Shown here piece after piece: positions 1 to 10,257 of a stretch of 64,000 bases of DNA. Numbering within the stretch: the stretch's first letter is position 1; every line of letters starts with the position of its first letter. The position numbers and the translations under genes are program-made. This DNA comes from Rhizobium sp. Root482. Lineage in GTDB: Bacteria; Pseudomonadota; Alphaproteobacteria; Rhizobiales; Rhizobiaceae. Where the stretch lies: NCBI RefSeq assembly GCF_001426565.1, contig NZ_LMFA01000012.1, forward strand, positions 646,531 through 710,530, read 5' to 3'. The notes under the pieces were generated by a model. That model did no database searches. It was not told the DNA's origin and saw only the letters and a program-made list of their open reading frames with translations.

Positions 1-347
1 CGCTGGCGTACCATCAAGCGGTTCGAGGTGACGTGGACAAGGGCATGCAGATAGCGGCTGGCGACGAACAGCCAGGCGACGACCAATACGACATGGCTCA
101 CACCGTTGGTAAGATAAAGGAGAATGGAAACGAGAAAGAACAGCACCGGCAGTTCGAACTGGTTGATCAGGCTGCGGGCGACCGTGGCGCTCGGGGCGGG
201 CTCAATCGTCGGTATCCTGTAATCCTGCGCCTTTGCAGTGCCGGCACGCACGGCGCCGAACCGGCGTCTCATCATCAGGAAATAGATGCCGTGGACGAGA
301 GCGACCTGCGCGATGACCGGCCAGAAAATTGCAGTCGATTGCGGCAT
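1..347 (-). CDS. MAPEG family membrane protein (3' end outside window)
   Basis: The minus strand reads from an ATG at 347 into the left edge without a stop, giving about 115 residues. The protein starts MPQSTAIFWPVIAQVAL and has alternating hydrophobic segments. Its middle part, LINQFELPVLFFLVSIL, is the hallmark of MAPEG proteins (membrane-associated proteins in eicosanoid and glutathione metabolism), followed by a SRYLHALVHV segment. Bacterial members are small inner-membrane proteins of about 130 residues with four helices and mostly unknown substrates. The C-terminal end is cut by the window edge. Family assignment is firm; function is not. Confidence 0.8.
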   Translation of the reverse strand, partial: MPQSTAIFWPVIAQVALVHGIYFLMMRRRFGAVRAGTAKAQDYRIPTIEPAPSATVARSLINQFELPVLFFLVSILLYLTNGVSHVVLVVAWLFVASRYLHALVHVTSNRLMVRQ

Positions 348-732
348 GTCGGCTCCGTTTCGATTCTTCGAATAATCTATAGCAACGGAAATCCGGAACA
401 ACCAAGGAGATCGGCTCCGCTTGATACCGTTTTTGCAAAATGGAGGATGATGGGTGATGCAAATTCGAGGGCGAAAGCAGCAGCGCCGTGCCAGCCGGCG
501 CATCCGGGCGAATGGGCGCCCCGGGCTGTAGCAGGACACAGCCCCGTCCTTGATTTGGAGACGATGTCATGTGGGTCAAACCGCTTAACATCACTCTTAC
601 GATACGAAAAACCCGCACGAGCTGGACAATCGCCGTGCGGGTCACATTCGAAAAGTAAGTGAAACGGTGGCCGGAGTTACAGCTTCGGCCACCACTCCAA
701 TATATGCATTTCTTCACCCACTGACAAGTTTC
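348..732. other. Intergenic region between guaB and the MAPEG gene
   Basis: This stretch of 385 bases has no convincing gene. It holds the guaB terminator at 606-642 and presumably the promoter of the minus-strand MAPEG gene near 350-450. The open frames on both strands lack homology and codon bias and read through the terminator. Confidence 0.6.
606..642 (-). terminator. Rho-independent terminator of guaB
   Basis: A perfect 9-bp stem (611-619 with 634-642, arms ACCCGCACG and CGTGCGGGT) has a 14-nt loop. On the minus strand a run of T follows. It sits 90 bp after the guaB stop, which fits termination of that gene. Confidence 0.85.
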
Positions 733-2481
<1,749 letters not shown>

Positions 2482-2871
2482 CTATTCCGGCCGCTCGCAA
2501 ACCGCCGACAGCTTGTTGCCATCGGGATCGCGGACATAGGCTGCGTAGAAATGGGCGTGGAACGGCCGCAAACCCGGCGCTCCCTCGTCGCTACCGCCAT
2601 GTGCCAGCGCCGCCGCGTGGAAGGCATCGACCTCGGCCCGGTTTTCGGCGGCAAGCGCGACCATCGACCCATTGCCGATCGTCGCGACACGGCCGTCATG
2701 CGGCGTGACGACCCACAGCCGGCAGCGGCTGTCGTTTTCCGCGCCATAGCCGATCTCGACATCATCCTGCCTGCGGCGGACAAGCCCGAGCGGCGCCAGC
2801 GCGGCATCGTAGAAAATCCGGGCCCGGGCAAGATCGTTACTGCCAAGCGTTACATAGAGAAGCACGATCAA
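2482..2871 (-). CDS. VOC family protein (glyoxalase/bleomycin-resistance fold)
   Basis: The 129-residue protein has the layout of a single-domain vicinal-oxygen-chelate protein: [20 protein letters not shown] at the start, a central [11 protein letters not shown] strand-helix motif, and [15 protein letters not shown] at the end, where the family's last metal-ligand strand lies. Members include lactoylglutathione lyase-like and antibiotic-sequestering proteins; the substrate here cannot be told. Its ATG overlaps the rlmE stop by 4 bases (ATGA), so it is the last gene of the ppx-rlmE-VOC operon. Confidence 0.9.
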   Translation of the reverse strand: MIVLLYVTLGSNDLARARIFYDAALAPLGLVRRRQDDVEIGYGAENDSRCRLWVVTPHDGRVATIGNGSMVALAAENRAEVDAFHAAALAHGGSDEGAPGLRPFHAHFYAAYVRDPDGNKLSAVCERPE

Positions 2872-3647
2872 TCCGCCTCGGCCGTATCGCGTTCATCGAT
2901 CACATCACGCTCGTCGAGTTCGGCTTCCCGATCATAAAGCGACCGGGCTCCGGGCTTGCGGCCCTTGAAGCCCTTGGCAAGCAGGAACATTTCGACCGAT
3001 TCGGCCCGCGAGGCCGCCGGCTTCACATGGATGACCTGCTTGAAATTCTGCTTGAGGAGCGTCAGCAGCTCGCGCTCGGCGCCACCCTGGAATGTCTTGG
3101 CAAGGAAATGGCCGCCTTCGGCAAGCACGTCGATGGCGAAATAGGCAGCAACCTCGCACAGATGCATGGTGCGGATATGATCCGTCTGGCGGTGGCCGGT
3201 CGTGGGCGCGGCCATGTCGGACAAGACCAGATCCGGGGCGCCGCCAAGCGCCGTCATCAGCTTTTCCGGCGCCGACGGATCGAGGAAATCCAGCTTCAGG
3301 ATATGGACGCCGGCCAGGGGATCGAGATCGAGAAAGTCGATCGCCACCACCCGTGGATCGCCATCGGTCGAATTCGTCACCTTGGCGGCGATCTGCGACC
3401 AGCTGCCGGGTGCGGCGCCAAGATCGATGATGCGACGGGCGCCGGAGAGGATCTTGTGCTTCTCGTCGATCTCGAGAAGCTTGAAGGCCGCGCGGGCACG
3501 GTAGCCCTCGAGCTGGGCACGCTGCACATAGGGATCGTTGATATGCCGCTCGATCCAGCGCCGCGACGAGGCCTTCAGCTTGCCCTTCTTGACCTTCTGG
3601 CCGAGCTTGCGCCCGGTGCGGTTTCCGCCGATCGGAGGTTTGGTCAT
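2868..3647 (-). CDS. rlmE: 23S rRNA (uridine-2552-2'-O)-methyltransferase RlmE
   Basis: RlmE (FtsJ/RrmJ) methylates the ribose of U2552 in the 23S rRNA A-loop using S-adenosylmethionine, late in 50S assembly. The 259-residue protein shows the substrate-binding region [19 protein letters not shown], the SAM-binding motif [13 protein letters not shown], and a [17 protein letters not shown] segment containing the catalytic aspartate. A basic N-terminal tail ([14 protein letters not shown]) is typical of alphaproteobacterial members. The start overlaps the ppx/gppA stop by 4 bases and the stop overlaps the VOC start, indicating translational coupling. Confidence 0.97.
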   Translation of the reverse strand: MTKPPIGGNRTGRKLGQKVKKGKLKASSRRWIERHINDPYVQRAQLEGYRARAAFKLLEIDEKHKILSGARRIIDLGAAPGSWSQIAAKVTNSTDGDPRVVAIDFLDLDPLAGVHILKLDFLDPSAPEKLMTALGGAPDLVLSDMAAPTTGHRQTDHIRTMHLCEVAAYFAIDVLAEGGHFLAKTFQGGAERELLTLLKQNFKQVIHVKPAASRAESVEMFLLAKGFKGRKPGARSLYDREAELDERDVIDERDTAEAD

Positions 3648-5269
3648 GGCATTTGTCCTTCGTGGGAGGCGCGCGGATGCCGGCGGGCGCGACCGCGCCG
3701 CCAGACGCCGTCATCGGCCATCATGTCGGTGAGCAGGCCCTCGCGCAGGCCGCGATCGGCAACGCGCATGCGCTGCGACGGCCAGCGGCGGCGGATGGCC
3801 TCGAGAATGGCACAGCCGGCCAGCACCAGATCGGCGCGGTCCGGACCGATGCAGGGATTGGCGGCGCGCGCGGTAAAATCCCAGGACAGGAGGCGCGCCT
3901 GCATGGCCGAGACCTCGTCGTCGGAAAGCCAGAGCCCATCGACCTTGCGCCGGTCATAGCGCGGCAGGTCGAGATGCACGCCGGCAAGCGTGGTCACCGT
4001 TCCCGAGGTGCCGATCAGGTGAAAATCATCGTGATCGCCCAGACCGTGGACCTGCGGGCAGTCGAATTTCGCCAGCATACCCTCAACCTCGACGACCATC
4101 GTCTCGAAACTCTGAGGTGTAACATGCTCGCCGCCATGCCGCTCCGAGAGGGTCACCACGCCGACGGGCAGCGACGTCCAATGGGTGATGTGATTGGCAA
4201 GCCGGCTGGAGCGGTTTTCGCCGATCCGGATGACGGCGATTTCGGAGGATCCGCCGCCGATATCGAAGAGCACTACCGATTTCGTGTCGCGACCGACCAG
4301 CGACGAACAGCCCGACACGGCAAGGCGCGCCTCGGTCTCGCGGCTGATGATCTCCAGTTCGAGCCCGGTTTCGGACAGGACGCGCTCCAGAAATGCTTCG
4401 CCGTTTTCAGCAGCACGGGTCGCCTCGGTGGCAATCAGCCGGGTCTTGCGGATATCGCGGGTCTTCAGCTTCGCGGCACAGACCTTCAAGGCCTCGACCG
4501 ACCTGTCCATCGCCTCGGCCGACAGCCGGCCGGAGGCGCCGAGCCCCTCGCCCAGCCGCACGATGCGCGAAAAGGCATCGACGACGCGAAACTGGCCGGG
4601 GCGGGTCGGCTGGGCAACCAGAAGCCGGCAATTGTTGGTGCCGAGATCGAGCGCTGCATAGAGCGGCGCCTGCGGCTCGAAGCCGTGCGAGGCACCATGT
4701 CCACTGCCACGCCGGTCGTCATGGGCAGGATTGCGGCCCGGCCGCTCACTCCATCGTGTATCTGGCCACCGAGTATCTGGCGACCGCGTATCGGGCGACC
4801 GGTTATCAGGCGAGGTTGGCTGTGGTTTTGCCACGAGATCGGCAGAGGGGCGCGGCTTGCCGCTCACGGCCAGCGGACGCCCCTGCAGGCCGCGGCGCTG
4901 CCGCTGCTTCCTGCTGCGTTTCTGGCCGGAGCCATCGAGATTTGGGGAAACGGCCTGCGGCTTGGTACCGGCAGTCTCGCCTGGCCGTTCTGACGCAGTA
5001 GCCACCGGCGCCTGGCCCGATCGTGCCCGGCGCCGACGCTTGCGTTTGCGGACCGGTTCGCCGGTCGGGTCTTTCAGTTCGGGACGCCCTGCTTCTCCGC
5101 CATTGGCGGAGGAACTGGCATTCGCAGAGACGATGCGCGACGGTTTTGCCCGCCTGCGCTTGCCCTTGCCGGAACGGGACGGTGACTGTCCTTCCCTGCG
5201 GTCTGCTGCCGACGCCCCGGAAACGGACGGCTCTTCGCCGCTGTCGGGGTCTCTCACGTGTCTGTCCAT
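3644..5269 (-). CDS. Ppx/GppA family exopolyphosphatase with long polybasic N-terminal extension
   Basis: The C-terminal 300 residues form a Ppx/GppA phosphatase: the ASKHA phosphate-1 loop [14 protein letters not shown], an EATRAAENG segment, and the second phosphate loop [15 protein letters not shown]. Such enzymes cleave polyphosphate or pppGpp. The N-terminal 200 or so residues are low complexity, with lysine/arginine clusters ([34 protein letters not shown]) and a pentapeptide repeat around SPDTR. The ATG at 5269 (541 residues) is preferred over an upstream frame reaching 5503, which runs into promoter-like DNA; the start is uncertain because no strong ribosome site is visible. It is the first gene of the operon with rlmE. 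Confidence 0.88.
   Translation of the reverse strand: MDRHVRDPDSGEEPSVSGASAADRREGQSPSRSGKGKRRRAKPSRIVSANASSSANGGEAGRPELKDPTGEPVRKRKRRRRARSGQAPVATASERPGETAGTKPQAVSPNLDGSGQKRSRKQRQRRGLQGRPLAVSGKPRPSADLVAKPQPTSPDNRSPDTRSPDTRWPDTRWSERPGRNPAHDDRRGSGHGASHGFEPQAPLYAALDLGTNNCRLLVAQPTRPGQFRVVDAFSRIVRLGEGLGASGRLSAEAMDRSVEALKVCAAKLKTRDIRKTRLIATEATRAAENGEAFLERVLSETGLELEIISRETEARLAVSGCSSLVGRDTKSVVLFDIGGGSSEIAVIRIGENRSSRLANHITHWTSLPVGVVTLSERHGGEHVTPQSFETMVVEVEGMLAKFDCPQVHGLGDHDDFHLIGTSGTVTTLAGVHLDLPRYDRRKVDGLWLSDDEVSAMQARLLSWDFTARAANPCIGPDRADLVLAGCAILEAIRRRWPSQRMRVADRGLREGLLTDMMADDGVWRRGRARRHPRASHEGQMP
4758..4817 (-). repeat. Four tandem 15-bp units inside the ppx/gppA extension
   Basis: Units start at 4758, 4773, 4788 and 4803 and follow GTATCTGGCGACCGA with substitutions that increase toward the fourth unit. 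They encode a five-residue repeat around SPDTR and WPDTR on the minus strand, directly upstream of the phosphatase domain. Confidence 0.85.
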
Positions 5270-5572
5270 TGCGCCGCGCGGAACAATCGCCGCTCGAGGC
5301 GCTCTCTTGATTTTCGTTGGGCAGACTTTACCAGCGCCGCCCCGTTTCGCCAAATTCTTTTTGCGGGCGGTCACGGCCGGCAAACACAAGGCCATGGGAA
5401 GGGTGCCGTCGGATCGCGGCGACAAACCACGCCCTGCCTCCATGGCCGCGCCTGAGCCGCCTGCCAATACGGAAATTACCCGACCAGATGCATTTTTTGC
5501 CAAAATCTATTTGCATCCGCCAATCTTTTGTTTATAAGCCCGGCTCACCGGCTGGGCATTGCCCTCGCAGCT

Positions 5573-5646
5573 TGGGGAATAGGTTAACGGTAGACCCACG
5601 GACTCTGACTCCGTTAGTCCTGGTTCGAATCCAGGTTCCCCAGCCA
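5573..5646 (+). tRNA. tRNA-Gln (anticodon CUG)
   Basis: The sequence folds as a complete tRNA: acceptor TGGGGAA with TTCCCCA, D-arm GGTTAACGGTAGACC, anticodon arm ACGGA-CTCTGAC-TCCGT with anticodon CTG, T-arm CTGG-TTCGAAT-CCAG, discriminator G and an encoded CCA at 5644-5646. The U1:A72 acceptor pair is typical of bacterial glutamine tRNAs. Confidence 0.97.
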
Positions 5647-5883
5647 AGCGAAATTCAGGCCCCCCAATGGGCCCTTTCAGCAAAAGCGCATCACCGTTAA
5701 AAGACCTAGATTATGATGGCTTAATCGTCAATTTTAGACTCTTTCCGTTGCAGCATGATTCTCCCATACTGCTTTCGATCGCATAATTGCTGGCTGGGGA
5801 TCCCGCTCTGTGTGCGGCGCTTCATGCCCAAAGCGGGCAGGACAACTCGAATTCCCCAAAGCATTCCAGACGTGCCATGTTCC

Positions 5884-7074
5884 TCACTCTCCCGCTTTGC
5901 CCTCGTCTATTGCGAAAAATGCCACGACGCCGACTATGCCAATAAAGGCGATGAGCATGAGCGAGTAACTTACGCCAATGCCAACCATGGCAACCGCGAA
6001 CGCAAAAGGCGCTGTCGCGGACACGATCAGCCTTGCCGCCATCACCTTGCCCTGAAGACGCCCGTATCCTTCGCTTCCGAACAGCGATAGCGGCAGTGTC
6101 CCCGATACGATGCTGAAGAGGCCGTTACCACATCCGAAAAGAACGGCGAACGCCATCGCTCCGAGCATGGATGGCGCAGTGACCGTCAAGAGGGCAACGG
6201 CAAGGGCCATCAGGGACGCCGAGATCGCGGCCAGCGTCAGCGGTCGGATGTCACGTCCGAGGAGCATGTTGATCAGGCGGCTACCGACCTGCGCGGGGCC
6301 GAAGAGTGTGCCGACCAACGCTGCTGCGGCCCCGAGACCCAGACTGGATAATAGCGGCACCATGTGGACGAGAACGGCCGATCCCACGAGGGCTTGTAAC
6401 GAGAAGCCGACCACCATGAAGACGAATCCGGATCGCCGCCGCTCCGGCGGGAGGGATCCGGCGGCTCCGCTGGTTTCCCCAGTTCCTTCTCGCCGCCGCA
6501 CCTTTCCGCCCGAAAAGGCGAACCGGACATGGATCGGCAGGCAGACGAGCGCGTTCAGCCCGGCGAACACGAGATAGACCTGCTGCCACGACATAAGGGC
6601 ATGGAGCGCGGAGGTGGCTGGCCAGAAGATCGTCGAGGCGAAGCCGGCGATCAGGGTGAGGTATGTTATGCTTTTCTGGGCGACGTTCGGCGCGATTTGG
6701 ACGAGGAGCGCGAAGGCAGCGCCGTACTGGACGAAGTTCGCCGCCACCTCGACGACGATCAGAGCCGCCACGAATGTCGGGCGATTAGGCGACAGGGCGC
6801 AGGCGACCAGTGCCAGTGCCGACACCAGCGATCCGCCCGTCATGACGCGCCCCGCACCGAACCGGTCGATCCATCTGCCGAGCGACGGCGAAACAAGACC
6901 GCCGATCAAGAGCGCCACTGACAGCGCGCCGAACATCCACTCGACCGACAGGCCGAAATCCCGCGCCATGTCCGGCGCAAGGATCGAGAACGAGTAGTAG
7001 AGGGTGCCGTATCCAATGATCTGCGTAACACCGAGACCAAGGATGGCTCCGATTGGCAACCGGTCGTCGCTCAT
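5884..7074 (-). CDS. MFS transporter, probable ArsK-like arsenite exporter
   Basis: The 396-residue protein has about 12 transmembrane helices, with a hydrophilic central loop ([19 protein letters not shown]) between the two six-helix halves and an [13 protein letters not shown] motif after helix 2, as in the major facilitator superfamily. It is the last gene of the ars operon and overlaps arsH by 4 bases. ArsK, an MFS exporter of trivalent arsenicals and antimonite described in Agrobacterium, is the closest named family I know in this setting. The efflux role is inferred mainly from context; the symbol is left blank because the sequence alone does not settle the substrate. Confidence 0.75.
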   Translation of the reverse strand: MSDDRLPIGAILGLGVTQIIGYGTLYYSFSILAPDMARDFGLSVEWMFGALSVALLIGGLVSPSLGRWIDRFGAGRVMTGGSLVSALALVACALSPNRPTFVAALIVVEVAANFVQYGAAFALLVQIAPNVAQKSITYLTLIAGFASTIFWPATSALHALMSWQQVYLVFAGLNALVCLPIHVRFAFSGGKVRRREGTGETSGAAGSLPPERRRSGFVFMVVGFSLQALVGSAVLVHMVPLLSSLGLGAAAALVGTLFGPAQVGSRLINMLLGRDIRPLTLAAISASLMALAVALLTVTAPSMLGAMAFAVLFGCGNGLFSIVSGTLPLSLFGSEGYGRLQGKVMAARLIVSATAPFAFAVAMVGIGVSYSLMLIAFIGIVGVVAFFAIDEGKAGE

Positions 7075-7796
7075 ATGGATTTCAGAGCCGTCCGCTTCTC
7101 GAGTTCGGGTGCGCGCTCCTTGCGCTCACTGTAGCGGTCGGTCAGGTAAACCGAGGCGCCCCGGGTGAGCAGGGTGAATTTCACCAGTTCCTCGCAGACG
7201 TCCACCACGCGGTCGTAGTACGAAGACGGCTTCATCCGCCCGTCGCCATCGAACTGCTCATAGGCCCTGGCGACTGACGACTGGTTCGGAATCGTGATCA
7301 TCCGCATCCACCGGCCGAGTATCCGGAGTTGGTTCACGGCGTTGAACGACTGGCTGCCGCCGGATACTTCCATGACCGCCAAGGTCTTCCCCTGCGTCGG
7401 CCGCACCGATCCGATCGAGAGCGGAATCCAGTCGATCTGGGACTTCATGATCCCGGTCATCGCGCCGTGGCGCTCAGGACTTATCCAGACCTGGCCTTCC
7501 GACCAGGCAGACAGCTCTCGTAGCTCCTGCACCTTGGGATGGTCGACGGGTGACCCGTCGGGCAATGGCAATCCTCGCGGATCGAAGACACGGACCTCGC
7601 ATCCGAAATGTTCGAGAAGGCGACGGGATTCGTGCGCGAGAAGGCGGCTGTAGGAAACCTCCCTGAGCGATCCGTACAGGATCAGTATGCGCGGCCTGTG
7701 CATCGAGATCGGCGGACGGAGCGCTTCGAGATCGGGCATGCGAAGATGTGCGGCAACGGCTGCGGGCATATCAGGCAAGGCGCTTTCCCTCCGCAT
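7071..7796 (-). CDS. arsH: Arsenical resistance NADPH-dependent flavoprotein ArsH
   Basis: ArsH is an FMN-binding NADPH oxidoreductase that oxidises trivalent organoarsenicals such as methylarsenite. The flavodoxin-like start [20 protein letters not shown] and the signature [20 protein letters not shown] are both present, with the C-terminal [11 protein letters not shown]. The frame extends upstream to 7865, but that part overlaps arsC deeply. I prefer the ATG at 7796 (26-bp overlap with arsC); the ATG at 7769, one base after the arsC stop, is a real alternative. The gene is coupled to arsC upstream and the MFS gene downstream. Confidence 0.93.
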   Translation of the reverse strand: MRRESALPDMPAAVAAHLRMPDLEALRPPISMHRPRILILYGSLREVSYSRLLAHESRRLLEHFGCEVRVFDPRGLPLPDGSPVDHPKVQELRELSAWSEGQVWISPERHGAMTGIMKSQIDWIPLSIGSVRPTQGKTLAVMEVSGGSQSFNAVNQLRILGRWMRMITIPNQSSVARAYEQFDGDGRMKPSSYYDRVVDVCEELVKFTLLTRGASVYLTDRYSERKERAPELEKRTALKSI

Positions 7797-8199
7797 CGAT
7801 GACCTGCTCGCCGTCTTCTTTCGCGAACGGCCCCTTGTGCGTGTCGGGGAGGATATCGAGGACAAGTTCCGACGGCCTGCTGAGCCGCGTCCCCATCGGA
7901 GAGACGACGAGCGGACGGTTGATGAGGATCGGGTCCTTCAACATCGCGTCGATGAGTTGATCGTCGGTGAGGGCCGGATCGTCCAGCCCGAGTTCGGCGA
8001 AAGGCGTCCCTTTCTCCCGGATCACCTGACGGACGGTCAAACCAGCGTCGGCGATCAACTTGACCAGTTCGGCGCGCGAAGGCGGCGTCTTGAGATATTC
8101 GATGACAACCGGCTCGATCCCGGCGTTGCGGATCAGTTCCAGTGTGTTGCGGGAGGTCCCGCATGCGGGGTTGTGATAGATCGTGACGTCCATGGTCAT
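7771..8199 (-). CDS. arsC: Glutaredoxin-dependent arsenate reductase ArsC
   Basis: The 142-residue protein reduces arsenate to arsenite with glutathione/glutaredoxin electrons. The family start [19 protein letters not shown] carries the catalytic cysteine (residue 13) in the CGTSRN loop, and the arginine-containing segment [11 protein letters not shown] follows. A second in-frame ATG lies two codons downstream at 8193. The start overlaps the aqpS stop by 4 bases. With AqpS next to it, the arsenite made by ArsC could leave through the channel, the arrangement proposed for Sinorhizobium. Confidence 0.96.
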   Translation of the reverse strand: MTMDVTIYHNPACGTSRNTLELIRNAGIEPVVIEYLKTPPSRAELVKLIADAGLTVRQVIREKGTPFAELGLDDPALTDDQLIDAMLKDPILINRPLVVSPMGTRLSRPSELVLDILPDTHKGPFAKEDGEQVIDAEGKRLA

Positions 8200-8900
8200 G
8201 GGGCGGTTTCCTTCTCCGTGAGGATGTGAGTATTGCGGGCGTCCATCAGCAACCACCCCGCCAGCATCATCGCCAGCAATGCACCTACGACTTCGGCGAC
8301 GACAAAACCCGGCACATCGATCGGGCGGATGCCTGAAAAAGTGTGGGTCAACGATCGGGCGATGGCGACGGCGGGATTTGCAAACGACGTGGAAGCGGTG
8401 AACCAATAAGCCGCGGTGATATAGAGGCCGACCAACCCTGCCACGGCATCTGCGCGGAACCGCAACGCCGCGAGGATGACGAAGACCAGGCCGAAAGTCG
8501 CAGTGACTTCCGCGAACCATTGCGGACCGCCGGTGCGCGGTGTTTCCGAAACCTGCAGCAGCGGCAGTTCGAACATGGCATGTGCGAGCATCGTGCCGCA
8601 GATGCCGCCGACGACCTGTGCGGCGATATAGGCCGGAAAGCTGGAGGCCGATAGCTTGCGGCGAAGCGCGAAGACCAGTGAAACGACCGGATTGAAATGA
8701 GCGCCAGAAATCGGGCCCAGAATGGTGATCAAAACGACCAGGATTGCCCCGGTTGCCAACGTATTGCCCAGCAACGCCAGCGCCGTATCATTCGTCAGCC
8801 TGTCGGCCATAGTGCCTGATCCGACCACGGTCGCGACCAGCAACAATGTGCCCAACGCTTCAGCGACCAGCCGTCGGGGTAGCGGAAATTCGGCACTCAT
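8196..8900 (-). CDS. aqpS: Aquaglyceroporin AqpS (MIP family)
   Basis: A major intrinsic protein of about 234 residues with six membrane helices. Its two half-helix motifs are GAHFNPVVS (NPV, first) and SFANPAVAIARS (NPA, second), the latter with the arginine of the selectivity filter. Located between arsR and arsC, it matches the AqpS channel of Sinorhizobium meliloti, which passes arsenite and replaces an ArsB pump. The ATG at 8900 (MSAEFPLPRRL) overlaps the stop of the upstream arsN2 remnant by 4 bases. Confidence 0.94.
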   Translation of the reverse strand: MSAEFPLPRRLVAEALGTLLLVATVVGSGTMADRLTNDTALALLGNTLATGAILVVLITILGPISGAHFNPVVSLVFALRRKLSASSFPAYIAAQVVGGICGTMLAHAMFELPLLQVSETPRTGGPQWFAEVTATFGLVFVILAALRFRADAVAGLVGLYITAAYWFTASTSFANPAVAIARSLTHTFSGIRPIDVPGFVVAEVVGALLAMMLAGWLLMDARNTHILTEKETAP

Positions 8901-9073
8901 TCCGGCAGCCTCCGCGCCATCAAGATGGCGGAGGCAGGACACAGGCTTGCCGCCTGCCGCGTCGCCAGAATGGCCACCGGCGCTTCATCGTGGGCGATCG
9001 GGTAGAAACCGAGCTTCGCAAAGAACGGAGCGGCGGTTTCCGTCAACAGACAAGCGGCAAGATCGAGGTTCAT
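8897..9073 (-). pseudogene. C-terminal fragment of arsN2-like GNAT acetyltransferase
   Basis: The 58 residues from the ATG at 9073 contain LLTETAAPFFAKLGFYPI and the ending CPASAILMARRL, which match the C-terminus of ArsN2-type GNAT acetyltransferases found in ars operons. The N-terminal half, including the acetyl-CoA binding R-G-x-G-x-A loop, is missing. The fragment is still in frame and nearly overlaps both arsR and aqpS, so an internal deletion probably fused the operon here. A tiny translated peptide is possible, but enzyme activity is not expected. Confidence 0.72.
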
Positions 9074-9074
9074 G

Positions 9075-9437
9075 CTAAGCCAATCTCCGCGGAGTTGAAC
9101 CTTCCAGTGTGCAGCAGGCGGCAACCTCTACTGCCGGCGCGCAAATCTCGGGATGGCCGGAGCAGCAGTCTTCCATCAGAAAGCGTACAAGGCCGCCGAG
9201 CGCATCGTAATTGGCGGTGTAGATGATCGAGCGCGATTCCCGTTGCTGAGCTATGAGGCCGGCGCGGTCCAGTTCCTTCAGATGAAAAGATATGTTGGAT
9301 GGTGATACGCCGAGCTTTTCCGCAATCGAGCCTGCCGCCATGCCATCGGTTCCGGCCACAACGAGCATGCGGACGATCTGAAGACGGGTTTCCTGGGAGA
9401 GCGCTCCGAATGACGCGAGGGCTTGACGTTGGTCCAT
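9075..9437 (-). CDS. arsR: ArsR/SmtB-family arsenical repressor
   Basis: A 120-residue winged-helix repressor, the first gene of the operon. The DNA-recognition region is AEKLGVSPSNISFHLKELDR, followed by the wing RESRSIIYTANYD. Cysteines occur in EDCCSGHPEICAP and VAACCTLEG near the C-terminus, fitting the trivalent-arsenic sites of the C-terminal-cysteine ArsR class rather than the CVCDLC helix site. It should repress its own operon and possibly the divergent DUF6428 gene until arsenite binds. An inverted repeat lies directly before its start codon. Confidence 0.95.
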   Translation of the reverse strand: MDQRQALASFGALSQETRLQIVRMLVVAGTDGMAAGSIAEKLGVSPSNISFHLKELDRAGLIAQQRESRSIIYTANYDALGGLVRFLMEDCCSGHPEICAPAVEVAACCTLEGSTPRRLA

Positions 9438-9439
9438 TA

Positions 9440-9455
9440 TTCAATAATCCTTGAA
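9440..9455. promoter_or_regulatory. Candidate ArsR operator
   Basis: TTCAA-N6-TTGAA is a perfect inverted repeat in the 42-bp gap between the divergent arsR and DUF6428 starts. This is the form of known ArsR boxes. It begins only 3 bases from the arsR start codon and partly overlaps a second TTGAA-type pairing to 9465. Confidence 0.72.
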
Positions 9456-9479
9456 ATGTTGAAACAAGGATTACCTCAA

Positions 9480-9989
9480 ATGAATGCGATCGACAAGTCC
9501 ATGTCTTCAGATATTAGCCTTGGTCTGCTGCTAGAGGCTCTGGCGGCATCTCCCCACCTGCCCCTTGTGTTCCACTACGATGGGCGATCGGTGAAACCGG
9601 GTTACCATGTGACCGAAGTCAAGGCCGGGCAGTTCTCGGCGCTGGACTGCGGCGCGAACCCGGAAGCCTGGCCGGAGATTTTCGTGCAACTCTGGGACGT
9701 CGAGGAAGAAGGCCGCACGCACATGCCAGCGAGCAAGTTTGCAGCCATCATCAAGAAAGTGACCGAGCACGTTCGGCTCGATGGATCCGCCAAGCTCACC
9801 TTCGAGGTCAGCGACGGCATCCGGCCGATGCAGCTTTATTGCGCGTCGTCACCTTCGATCAGGGACGGCACGATCCATGTCGAACTGCTCGCGCGTGCCG
9901 CGAGTTGCAAGCCACGTGATCGATGGCTGGCAGAGCAAGCTCATACGGCGGCTTGTTGTGCGCCGACGACGGCAAGCTGCTGCGGATAG
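9480..9989 (+). CDS. DUF6428 family protein
   Basis: The ATG at 9480 follows an AAGGA ribosome site and gives 169 residues. The segment LPLVFHYDGRSVKPGYHVTE with a following ALDCG is the core I associate with DUF6428, small proteins often found beside ars genes in Proteobacteria. The C-terminus is cysteine-rich (TAACCAPTTASCCG), suggesting metal or arsenic contact. It shares a very compact divergent promoter region with arsR and is probably arsenic-inducible. Its biochemical role is unknown. Confidence 0.8.
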   Translation: MNAIDKSMSSDISLGLLLEALAASPHLPLVFHYDGRSVKPGYHVTEVKAGQFSALDCGANPEAWPEIFVQLWDVEEEGRTHMPASKFAAIIKKVTEHVRLDGSAKLTFEVSDGIRPMQLYCASSPSIRDGTIHVELLARAASCKPRDRWLAEQAHTAACCAPTTASCCG

Positions 9990-10257
9990 TTTGCCTATGT
10001 CCAGTTCGGGCAAGAGCGGAAATTATTACCGCTCAACCCCGCTTGTTGATTGAGGCCCAAAGCCAGGCACGAAGAGGGCATCCAGTCATGCCGGGTCCCG
10101 TTTTGGCGTCATTGGCGATCCGATGCTCAGAGGGCTTGAAACCGGAGATCATCGATGGCCGGCAAAGGTCGTCAACGTCATCACCATCCGCCACAGTCGG
10201 GGGCAGCTAAATTGCTGCGGCCTCGATCCGGTCCGTATGGCGCCTGCCCTTTCATGC
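9990..10257. other. Gap after DUF6428
   Basis: No gene, tRNA or clear terminator is visible. It separates the arsenic cluster from the convergent mscS operon. Confidence 0.4.

Noticed and set aside
5647..5883. Island junction next to tRNA-Gln (ars genes as integrated island)
   Set aside because: No integrase and no second copy of the tRNA 3' end seen between 5.6 and 14 kb, so an integration event at this tRNA is not supported.
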